DNA from: Thermoplasmatales archaeon UBA582
Lineage (GTDB): Archaea > Thermoplasmatota > Thermoplasmata > Thermoplasmatales > Thermoplasmataceae
Length of the DNA stretch: 5,176 bases
Assembly: GCA_002502705.1 (NCBI GenBank)
Contig: DAQB01000109.1
Location: 11,613-16,788 of the forward strand
Direction: 5' to 3'
The position numbers and the translations under genes were made by a program. Positions 1 to 4,897 of the stretch are shown piece after piece (positions within the stretch are counted from its first letter, which is position 1; each line of letters opens with the position of its first letter). A model generated the notes under the pieces. The model saw only the letters and a program-made list of their open reading frames with translations, ran no database searches and was not told where the DNA came from.

Positions 1-821
1 TCATCCATTGTGCCTGCATCAATGAATACCCCCTTCATGGATTCAAGCTGCCTGCTCATCTGCGCCACATTTCTCGCTGGATCATTTGAAAGCCATCTGT
101 TCCATATATCCTGCCTGAATTCGCCACTTTCCCAGTTGAATGGAAAATCTACATGCATTTCCTTTGATTCATTATCGGGAGAAAAGAAAGCTGAAGCACA
201 CAATATCCTCAGTATCTTGATCTTATTCGAATTTATTCTATTAAAACCAGACCAGTATTTCTGCAGCCATTTCGAGGGGCCAGCAGAGTTTCTAAAATTC
301 TCCAGGAGGAGTGAGAAATCCGGCAAAAACACATTTTCAAATCCCGCATCCATTGAATGTGCAGCAAAACCGCTGAAAACACCTGGATTTTTCACAGCCA
401 GTGAATATGCCCCAAACCCGCCTGAACCCTTTCCAACCAGTCCTATTAGCGAAGGAGATAACTTCTTCCTCAATTCAGGAACAACCTCTTTGACAATAAA
501 AGACTCATATTGGCCAACTGCAGGAGAGTTCAGGTAAAAATTGCCGCCTAATTTTGTGAAGGAATCAATTATTGCAATACTTGTCCCATTCAATACATCT
601 TTCTGGTAAAGTCTGTTGACAATGGAAGAAAAGCTCTCCGACAGCGGGGATGATGACAGAAACGAGTCCGGGTCATTTGCAAATGAAGGCAGGGCAATTA
701 TAAGCGGTGAATTCTGTTTCTGCTTATCAGGAGAGAAAATTGTTATCGCCCTCTCGTTTTTATCCCCCATGGGGTTACCTGCAAGCACGTTACTGGTTAC
801 CTGAAGAGATGTTCTCTGCAT
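1..821 (-). CDS. Esterase-like alpha/beta hydrolase, C-terminus cut by window edge, nucleophile serine apparently replaced
   Basis: The reverse strand reads open from an ATG at 821 to the window edge, giving 273 residues with no stop. The protein resembles the esterase D / enterochelin-esterase-like hydrolases (Pfam Esterase, PF00756). Family-like blocks run in order: a central strand IIALPSFAND (41-50), DSFTKLGGNFYLNSPAVG (86-103), the nucleophile elbow VGKGSGGFGA (129-138), AAHSMDAGF (153-161), and IDAGTMD (267-273), which carries the likely acidic triad residue Asp273. In relatives the elbow reads GKSSGG and its first Ser is the nucleophile. Here that residue is Gly132 (codon GGT, 426-428), so classical ester hydrolysis looks doubtful. 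The catalytic His region lies beyond the edge. No signal peptide is visible, so it is probably cytoplasmic. The start has no Shine-Dalgarno and fits a leaderless transcript. The family call is solid; substrate and activity are unknown. Confidence 0.85.
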   Translation of the reverse strand, partial: MQRTSLQVTSNVLAGNPMGDKNERAITIFSPDKQKQNSPLIIALPSFANDPDSFLSSSPLSESFSSIVNRLYQKDVLNGTSIAIIDSFTKLGGNFYLNSPAVGQYESFIVKEVVPELRKKLSPSLIGLVGKGSGGFGAYSLAVKNPGVFSGFAAHSMDAGFENVFLPDFSLLLENFRNSAGPSKWLQKYWSGFNRINSNKIKILRILCASAFFSPDNESKEMHVDFPFNWESGEFRQDIWNRWLSNDPARNVAQMSRQLESMKGVFIDAGTMD

Positions 822-841
822 GATTGGTGATATAAAAGGAG

Positions 842-850
842 TATTAATAA
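842..850 (-). promoter_or_regulatory. Candidate TATA box for the esterase-like gene
   Basis: On the minus strand this reads TTATTAATA, centred about 25 bases before the ATG at 821, the spacing expected for a leaderless archaeal transcript. A second AT-rich block (CTTTTATAT, 830-838) is nearer the ATG and would put the transcription start inside the gene. The call rests on position and composition only. Confidence 0.35.
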
Positions 851-901
851 GACATTTACCTGATAAAGTAAATAAGATATGCTATAATAAAATGAGAGTT
901 C

Positions 902-1246
902 GTGATCATAAACGGTGATTTTGCAGACGTTCTTATTTATTTATCACAATTATTTGCAAAGAAAAAGATGAGTGAGATCGAAATACATGGAATCCATGTT
1001 AAATATCTATCTTGCACACTTATAGGAACAGATCAAAAAAATTCCAATATTTTGGAGGATTTTCCACCAATAGACAAGGTCGACCATGTCGATTCAATCT
1101 CTCTCCTGACTGATGCTGGAAAGGATAAATCTCCCGTTCACGTAACAATAAAATGGGACTCGTATGAATTCACAGGTAGAATAGATAAAGACAGGGCGGA
1201 ATTTTTAATAGATCTTATCGACAGATCAACATTCAGGTATTTTTAA
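902..1246 (+). CDS. Small hypothetical protein, unrecognised
   Basis: I do not recognise this protein. From the first possible start, a GTG at 902 just after an in-frame stop at 893-895, it is 114 residues. From an internal ATG at 968 it would be 92 residues (MSEIEIHGIH...). The extra N-terminal piece looks like an amphipathic helix ending in KKK. The rest alternates strand-like stretches (EIEIHGIHVKYL; VHVTIKWDSYEFTG) and a helix (KDRAEFLIDLIDR), suggesting a small soluble alpha/beta domain. No membrane segment, cysteine cluster or catalytic motif is seen. Neither start has a good Shine-Dalgarno. An AT-rich block at 933-945 sits about 28 bases before ATG 968, and a weaker one at 873-880 about 25 before GTG 902, so the start is unresolved. 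It ends 11 bases from the convergent membrane-protein gene. Confidence 0.6.
   Translation: MIINGDFADVLIYLSQLFAKKKMSEIEIHGIHVKYLSCTLIGTDQKNSNILEDFPPIDKVDHVDSISLLTDAGKDKSPVHVTIKWDSYEFTGRIDKDRAEFLIDLIDRSTFRYF
933..945 (+). promoter_or_regulatory. Possible TATA box implying an internal ATG start at 968
   Basis: The stretch TTATTTATTTATC is centred about 28 bases before the ATG at 968, close to the leaderless spacing seen elsewhere in this window. If real, the preceding small gene begins at 968 and not at the GTG at 902. The same bases are readable as codons in the longer version, so this is only suggestive. Confidence 0.25.
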
Positions 1247-1257
1247 GTGATCTGGAA

Positions 1258-1782
1258 TCAGGATACTATTCTGACATAAAAACCAATTATCATCACCGCA
1301 AGTCCAAAACTGAACATACCAGTCATCCATATGAATGACTTGCCCCTGAATGATCTCGCAAGAGAGAGTCCAAGCAGGACAAGGGATGCCTGTGTTACGG
1401 ATATAGAAAGAACAACATTTGACCTGCTCCAGGTGTAGATGCCAAGCGGCACAAGCGAACCTGCGAAACTCGAGGATGCAGATATAACTGTTCCAGCGAA
1501 TGCATCGACAAGAGCCCTGTTTGATAGGCTTCCCTTCACCATTTTCCAAGGTGCAGAAGGGTTGATCTGCTTTGAAATCCTGACAAGTTTAGCGCGGTTA
1601 CTTGCAAAAGAAGCTATAAAATAACTGAATGCCCCGACTGATGCAGAACCGACAGAAATCCTAAGAGCAAGAATGTAAGACAGATGCATCCCAGATAGAA
1701 GAAGGTTAGACGCAATCATAAGCGCAGTTATTATGCCATCCGTAAATCCAAGCGTGAGGGGAAATACGTAGTCTATTCTCAC
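1258..1782 (-). CDS. VIT1/CCC1-like multi-pass membrane protein (TIGR00267-like)
   Basis: This 174-residue protein has about five membrane segments (roughly 6-30, 35-60, 92-117, 122-145, 148-172). The first helix carries LGFTDGIITAL with Asp15, matching the DGIITA-type signature of VIT1/CCC1 iron/manganese transporters. The second helix and following loop (SVGAFSYFIAS, then NRAKLVRISKQI) resemble the archaeal TIGR00267 membrane family. The Glu of the GEY motif in canonical VIT1 helix 2 is absent (GAF at 50-52), and there is no large cytosolic metal-binding domain, so iron or manganese transport is a guess. Translation starts at a GTG (1780-1782) that overlaps the stop of the upstream DUF211 gene by four bases, indicating one operon and coupled translation. 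The gene converges on the small plus-strand gene. Family placement is fairly confident; substrate is unknown. Confidence 0.75.
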   Translation of the reverse strand: MRIDYVFPLTLGFTDGIITALMIASNLLLSGMHLSYILALRISVGSASVGAFSYFIASFASNRAKLVRISKQINPSAPWKMVKGSLSNRALVDAFAGTVISASSSFAGSLVPLGIYTWSRSNVVLSISVTQASLVLLGLSLARSFRGKSFIWMTGMFSFGLAVMIIGFYVRIVS

Positions 1783-2066
1783 GCGAAATCCTTTCTTGCA
1801 GATTCAATTAGGCGTTTCCCGGCGGCAACCTCGTCTATTGAATGAACGGCGCATCCGATCTCATCGATTTCTTTTATCAGGGATTCGGAATCAATTCCAT
1901 CGCCCTCCACTGTAATTATGAGACCCATTGTCTCCATGTCCATCTCGTTAACTGATATGTTGACTGCATCGACTCCCTTAATTTTTCCAATTGCGTTAGC
2001 AAGCTCCACAAGCGTTGGCCTGTTCAGTCCCTTTGCAACATCGAGAACAATTCTTCTTAGGTTCAT
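1779..2066 (-). CDS. DUF211 family protein (archaeal, ferredoxin-like fold)
   Basis: This 95-residue protein matches DUF211 (PF02680), a small family found mainly in archaea. Visible signatures are RRIVLDV at 4-10, GVDAVNISVNEMDMET at 31-46, the ITVEG strand at 51-55, and the C-terminal block GCAVHSIDEVAAGK at 71-84. Length and end-to-end pattern are normal for the family. Known members adopt a compact beta-alpha-beta ferredoxin-like fold and form oligomers; no biochemical role is established to my knowledge. The gene starts at ATG 2066 without a Shine-Dalgarno and is first in an operon with the overlapping VIT1-like membrane gene. From that pairing I infer a cytosolic partner or sensor for the membrane protein, which the sequence alone cannot prove. 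Confidence 0.9.
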   Translation of the reverse strand: MNLRRIVLDVAKGLNRPTLVELANAIGKIKGVDAVNISVNEMDMETMGLIITVEGDGIDSESLIKEIDEIGCAVHSIDEVAAGKRLIESARKDFA

Positions 2067-2080
2067 ACTGTTTTCACATC

Positions 2081-2091
2081 TTTTTAAATAT
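2081..2091 (-). promoter_or_regulatory. Candidate TATA box for the DUF211/membrane-protein operon
   Basis: The minus strand reads ATATTTAAAAA, centred about 20 bases before the ATG at 2066. This is slightly closer than the ideal 26 but is the best TATA-like element there. With no Shine-Dalgarno before the ATG, transcription likely starts at or very near the start codon. Confidence 0.45.
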
Positions 2092-2167
2092 TCAGGCGAT
2101 TAAATTTATTGATTACATTATACAAATTTCTTATAAATAATTTGCAAGTGGGAAATCTTCCTTATCA

Positions 2168-2175
2168 TTTATATA
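2168..2175 (+). promoter_or_regulatory. Consensus-like archaeal TATA box (TTTATATA), target unclear
   Basis: TTTATATA matches the archaeal consensus. Transcription would start about 26-27 bases on, near 2198, where an ATG (2199) opens a five-codon frame, MTKTL, ending at 2216. It may be an additional promoter giving the membrane-protein gene at 2237 a 38-base leader, or it may drive a small RNA. The region 2067-2236 otherwise holds only AT-rich intergenic sequence. Confidence 0.4.
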
Positions 2176-2209
2176 TTCCATAGCTTAAAGGGAAGCTTAT
2201 GACAAAAAC

Positions 2210-2217
2210 TTTATAAT
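2210..2217 (+). promoter_or_regulatory. TATA box for the membrane protein gene at 2237
   Basis: TTTATAAT is centred about 24 bases before the ATG at 2237, near-ideal spacing for a leaderless archaeal transcript. No Shine-Dalgarno lies before that ATG, which supports the assignment. Confidence 0.55.
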
Positions 2218-2236
2218 TTTTAAACATTCCGAAAAA

Positions 2237-2722
2237 ATGGCGCAGATCCGGGTCAAAAAAGGGCTCGAAGGTGTATACAAGGCCAAATATGCTGTGCTTT
2301 TCTCGATAATAATCACTTTTTTTCTTTCAAACAAATTCTTCAGGTTTTCAAGCAGTGCAGATTATATAACAAATTTCAAATCGTTTTTTACAGATTCTTC
2401 ACTTCTTGTCCTCTACGGATCACTCATAGGTCTTTTGCTTGCTGCATACGCTATCGTTATTACACTGATACCTTACTTTTCTTCCGACAGTCTGCAGCAG
2501 CCTATATTCTCACAGGTAAACAGGCTCTTTATCTTCACTATAATGGATGGAATCATGCTCATGGTTATCTATTTCCTCAACGGAGTTCTACCGATATCGT
2601 CTATTCCTGATTTCATTTATTTTGAGGTTTTCATGTTTTTTGCACTGCTAATCGGCTTATTCTTTTCTGTCCTGACGCTTTCTGATATATTCAATATAAT
2701 AAGAAAGAGAGGAACAAGGTAA
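2237..2722 (+). CDS. Hypothetical four-helix membrane protein
   Basis: This 161-residue protein is not one I recognise. It has a short basic N-terminus (RVKKGLEGVYKAK), then about four hydrophobic segments near 18-36, 54-80, 96-120 and 126-152, and a basic tail (IIRKRGTR). The positive-inside rule places both ends in the cytoplasm. Between helices 2 and 3 is a polar loop, FSSDSLQQPIFSQVNR. The single charged residue inside helix 3 is an Asp (MDG, 103-105). No enzyme or transporter signature is visible. The ATG at 2237 is supported by a TATA box 24 bases upstream. The gene is transcribed alone and converges on the phosphoesterase gene, with 14 bases between their stop codons, so context does not suggest a function. 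Confidence 0.75.
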   Translation: MAQIRVKKGLEGVYKAKYAVLFSIIITFFLSNKFFRFSSSADYITNFKSFFTDSSLLVLYGSLIGLLLAAYAIVITLIPYFSSDSLQQPIFSQVNRLFIFTIMDGIMLMVIYFLNGVLPISSIPDFIYFEVFMFFALLIGLFFSVLTLSDIFNIIRKRGTR

Positions 2723-2736
2723 TTTAATCTAAAATG

Positions 2737-3450
2737 TCAGATTAGCCGGAACAGTCGCAGGGCCATTTCCAGATATTTTCTCTCAGGTATTACGAGCTTC
2801 AGATCCCTGGCAAGATTAAATTTGTCATAGTTGAAGTGCTTCAGCTCAACAGTATTCTTCCTTGTGTCGAGGATCGCGTAACCAGGCATGTGACTCCTGT
2901 CCCTGGGTTGGCCGCATGATCCTGGGTTAAGGAAAACCATCCCGTCATACTGCGAGAGAAACTGATAATGTGTATGCCCAACTATCACGTAATCATAAGT
3001 TGGAAGTCGTCCGTCGTCGTTTCTCATTTTTTCTGAGCTGATTTCCCATGGATAAAGATAACCAAAAAGGGGATCGCTAGGCTTTCCATGGAAACATGCC
3101 ACCCTGACGCCGTCAAGTTCAGCAACAAGACTCCTCTTAAGGTTCCCGACGTATGTTATCTCATCCTTGGCCATCAGTTTTTTTGTTATATTCTCTCTTG
3201 TATAGACTGAGATCTCATGGTTTTCAGGAGAGCACATATCATCTGAATTGTGGGAAACCGCATAATCATGGTTTCCCTGTATGAGTTCGTCAAAATTATC
3301 CCTGAAGAGCTGAACTGTTTCTGAGGGCTTTGGACCATAATCAACAAGATCACCCAGAAAAATTGAATAGTCATATGATGTTTCTTTGAACATATTCTTA
3401 GCGGCTTCGAGATTTGCATGGATATCGCTTGCAATAAGAACCCTTGACAT
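2737..3450 (-). CDS. Calcineurin-like metallophosphoesterase
   Basis: This 237-residue protein has the full set of calcineurin-like phosphoesterase motifs (Metallophos_2 / ApaH-like group): SDIHAN with Asp9 and His11, LGDLVDYGP with Asp34, GNHD with Asn60 and His61, CFHG with His121, and GHTH with His159 and His161. These residues bind a two-metal centre that hydrolyses phosphate mono- or diesters. The block FLNPGSCGQPRDR (173-185) is typical of the roughly 240-residue cytosolic subgroup, whose substrates are mostly undetermined. An in-frame ATG at 3474 would add eight residues (MILCTNER). I prefer ATG 3450 because the TATA-like box at 3477-3485 predicts transcription starting near 3455, and because MSRVLIASDIHAN matches the family's usual N-terminus. 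All metal ligands are present, so it is probably active. The neighbouring epimerase is divergent and no functional link is shown. Confidence 0.92.
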   Translation of the reverse strand: MSRVLIASDIHANLEAAKNMFKETSYDYSIFLGDLVDYGPKPSETVQLFRDNFDELIQGNHDYAVSHNSDDMCSPENHEISVYTRENITKKLMAKDEITYVGNLKRSLVAELDGVRVACFHGKPSDPLFGYLYPWEISSEKMRNDDGRLPTYDYVIVGHTHYQFLSQYDGMVFLNPGSCGQPRDRSHMPGYAILDTRKNTVELKHFNYDKFNLARDLKLVIPERKYLEMALRLFRLI

Positions 3451-3461
3451 ACGTTCGTTCG

Positions 3462-3477
3462 TACATAATATCATGTA
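3462..3477. promoter_or_regulatory. Near-perfect 16-bp palindrome at the phosphoesterase promoter, possible operator
   Basis: TACATAATATCATGTA pairs with itself at seven of eight positions. It lies between the TATA box (3477-3485) and the preferred start ATG at 3450, where a repressor would block transcription. AT-rich palindromes arise by chance fairly often, so operator function is only a possibility. Confidence 0.25.
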
Positions 3478-3485
3478 TTATAAAT
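3477..3485 (-). promoter_or_regulatory. TATA box for the metallophosphoesterase gene
   Basis: The minus strand reads ATTTATAAT, centred about 31 bases before ATG 3450 and only 7 before the alternative ATG 3474. It therefore supports the shorter protein with a leader of a few bases. Confidence 0.5.
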
Positions 3486-3509
3486 CTTCACAAATATTAA
3501 TCTCCAATG

Positions 3510-3517
3510 TATTTAAA
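3510..3517 (+). promoter_or_regulatory. TATA box for the aldose epimerase gene
   Basis: TATTTAAA is centred about 25 bases before the ATG at 3538, consistent with leaderless transcription. It is about 32 bases from the divergent phosphoesterase TATA box, so the two preinitiation complexes may compete. Confidence 0.55.
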
Positions 3518-3537
3518 TTAAGACTTAATTCTGGTTC

Positions 3538-4371
3538 ATGCGCATAGAAAATGAATCTGGGTCTTTTGATGTTGAGGAACGCGGTGCCTATCTAAGTAGC
3601 ATGTTTTTAGGAAGCACAAGAATCCTCAAGGAATCACATGATATGGTTGACACACATGGAGGCATGGCCATCCTTGCACCTTTCGCAAACAGGATAAGAA
3701 ATGGTGAGTATACATTTGACGGAAAGAAATATTCCCTTCCCAAGAACACGGAAGGAAACGCAATACATGGTTTTGCAAAAGGCACAGATTTCTCAATTCT
3801 GAACCAAAGCGAATCTGCTATAACGCTTGAATCTGTCTTATCTGATCCTGGGTACCCGGGAAAGATAAGGTTGCGAGTAACTTATTCTCTTTCAAAGAAT
3901 AAATTTGAAACTATTGTTAATGCTACAAACGAATCTGATATCGAATTACCTTTCCAGATTGGATTCCATCCTTATTTTTCGTTTACGGATGCATGGCTTA
4001 TATCAACAGATTATCCCGTCGCAGCTCTTAGATATAAGGATAAATATTTCCCGGACGGCGAGTGCGCCCTTCTCGATCCGTTTACACTGAATTCTGATAC
4101 TTCACCTGTTCTGGATACATGTTACCTGTCTGGCGGTAAAATAATTTTTTCAACAAAGACACACAGGATCACCATTGAAAGGGAGAATTTACCTTACTTT
4201 ATTATATATAACGGTAGTTATGCTGAGGGTAAATCTGTTGCAATAGAACCGATGTCCGCACCCCCAGACTGTTTCAACAATGGTTTTGGGCTTAAACGTA
4301 TCAAGCCGAAAAATGGTATTGTATGCTCCTTCGCCATACAGTTTGACTCATTTGGTTCCATGGAAAAATGA
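3538..4371 (+). CDS. Aldose 1-epimerase (mutarotase) family protein
   Basis: This 277-residue protein fits the GalM / aldose 1-epimerase family (PF01263), which interconverts alpha and beta anomers of sugars such as glucose or galactose in the cytoplasm. Signatures in order are ILAPFANRIRNGEYTFDGK (45-63) with sugar-contacting Arg52, NAIHGF with His77, GFHPYF with the likely catalytic acid His144, LDTCY with Asp193 at the usual substrate-binding Asp position, and IEPMSAPPD with the likely catalytic base Glu237. Catalytic residues appear intact. At 277 residues it is shorter than bacterial GalM (about 345) and closer to the compact archaeal and YeaD/LacX-like versions, so the exact sugar is uncertain. 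The ATG at 3538 is supported by a TATA box 25 bases upstream. The transposon begins shortly after its stop codon and leaves the gene intact. Confidence 0.9.
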   Translation: MRIENESGSFDVEERGAYLSSMFLGSTRILKESHDMVDTHGGMAILAPFANRIRNGEYTFDGKKYSLPKNTEGNAIHGFAKGTDFSILNQSESAITLESVLSDPGYPGKIRLRVTYSLSKNKFETIVNATNESDIELPFQIGFHPYFSFTDAWLISTDYPVAALRYKDKYFPDGECALLDPFTLNSDTSPVLDTCYLSGGKIIFSTKTHRITIERENLPYFIIYNGSYAEGKSVAIEPMSAPPDCFNNGFGLKRIKPKNGIVCSFAIQFDSFGSMEK

Positions 4372-4407
4372 CTTTGTCCTCCATGTTTAACATATGCTGG
4401 CGGGAAT

Positions 4408-4429
4408 TCCCCTTTCGCAAGAGAGGGGA
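4408..4429 (+). repeat. Subterminal hairpin of the transposon left end
   Basis: The top strand can fold into a nine-pair stem (TCCCCTTTC with GAGAGGGGA, one T-G wobble) capped by the tetraloop GCAA at 4417-4420. In IS200/IS605 elements TnpA binds such an imperfect hairpin in single-stranded DNA near each end. A perfect palindrome GGGAATTCCC (4402-4411) overlaps its 5' foot and offers a competing pairing. Confidence 0.65.
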
Positions 4430-4474
4430 TGAAAGCGAACGAAATGTTTTGGTATATGGAGTATTACCATAACT

Positions 4475-4897
4475 ATGCCCTACGAACTGGATAAAGGTGC
4501 GCATTCAGTATATTCATTATATTACCATTTCATCCAGGTCGTGAAATACAGGAAGAAAGTATTCACCAATGATGCCATCGTGGATCTTCTCAAGACAAAG
4601 TCAATGGAAATTGCACACACCTTTGATGTGGACATACTGGAAATAGAATGCGATAAAGATCACTTCCACATGCTTTTCAAATCTTCACTCTTACTCAACA
4701 TACCGCAGTTCATCAATGCTGTCAAGACAATAACATCAAAGGAAATACAGCGAAGATCTTCCAATGTTAAAAGAGAACTGTGGAAGGGGAAATTCTGGTC
4801 ACCCTCATACTTTCTCGCAACATCAGGGCATGTTACGCTTGATGTCCTGAAAAGATATGTGGATTCTCAGGAGGTAAAACGCAATGAGAACCTTTAG
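4475..4897 (+). CDS. tnpA: IS200/IS605 transposase TnpA (Y1 HUH family)
   Basis: This 140-residue protein is a complete Y1 transposase (PF01797), which cuts and rejoins single-stranded DNA at the element ends and forms a 5' phosphotyrosine intermediate. It has the N-terminal block SVYSLYYHFIQVVKYRKKV (11-29), the HUH metal motif DHFH with His63 and His65, KTITSKEI (84-91) in the usual conserved helix, FWSPSYFLATSGHV (107-120), and the C-terminal helix KRYVDSQ with catalytic Tyr128. The length is normal for the family (about 130-155) and no frameshift is seen, so it is probably functional as a dimer. The start is preceded by a weak GGAG at 4458-4461, 13 bases upstream and within a possible small hairpin, suggesting low expression. 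Its last 14 bases overlap tnpB. Confidence 0.95.
   Translation: MPYELDKGAHSVYSLYYHFIQVVKYRKKVFTNDAIVDLLKTKSMEIAHTFDVDILEIECDKDHFHMLFKSSLLLNIPQFINAVKTITSKEIQRRSSNVKRELWKGKFWSPSYFLATSGHVTLDVLKRYVDSQEVKRNENL
4869..4875 (+). promoter_or_regulatory. Strong Shine-Dalgarno for tnpB inside tnpA
   Basis: AGGAGGT lies eight bases before the ATG at 4884 and inside the tnpA reading frame. It fixes the tnpB start. It also contrasts with the host genes here, none of which has a recognisable Shine-Dalgarno. Confidence 0.8.

Noticed and set aside
10..537. Plus-strand open frame of 175 codons
   Set aside because: It is antisense to the esterase-like gene, whose reverse-strand translation gives clear family motifs; the plus-strand translation has low-complexity Ser/Pro-rich content and no recognisable domain.
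616..804. Plus-strand open frame of 62 codons
   Set aside because: It lies antisense within the N-terminal part of the esterase-like gene and resembles no protein family.
1226..1549. Minus-strand open frame of 107 codons
   Set aside because: It overlaps the VIT1-like membrane gene in another frame and is rich in Cys and Trp, typical of an out-of-frame shadow.
3451..3474. Longer start for the metallophosphoesterase (ATG at 3474)
   Set aside because: The TATA-like box lies only 7 bases before this ATG, and family members normally begin right before the SDIH motif as ATG 3450 does.
4372..4474. Intrinsic terminator for the epimerase gene at the 4408-4429 hairpin
   Set aside because: The stem is not followed by a T-run, and its place before tnpA fits a transposon end better than a terminator.
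4301..4504. Minus-strand open frame of 67 codons across the epimerase end and transposon left end
   Set aside because: It spans the junction between a host gene and an inserted element and has no domain, so it is a chance frame.
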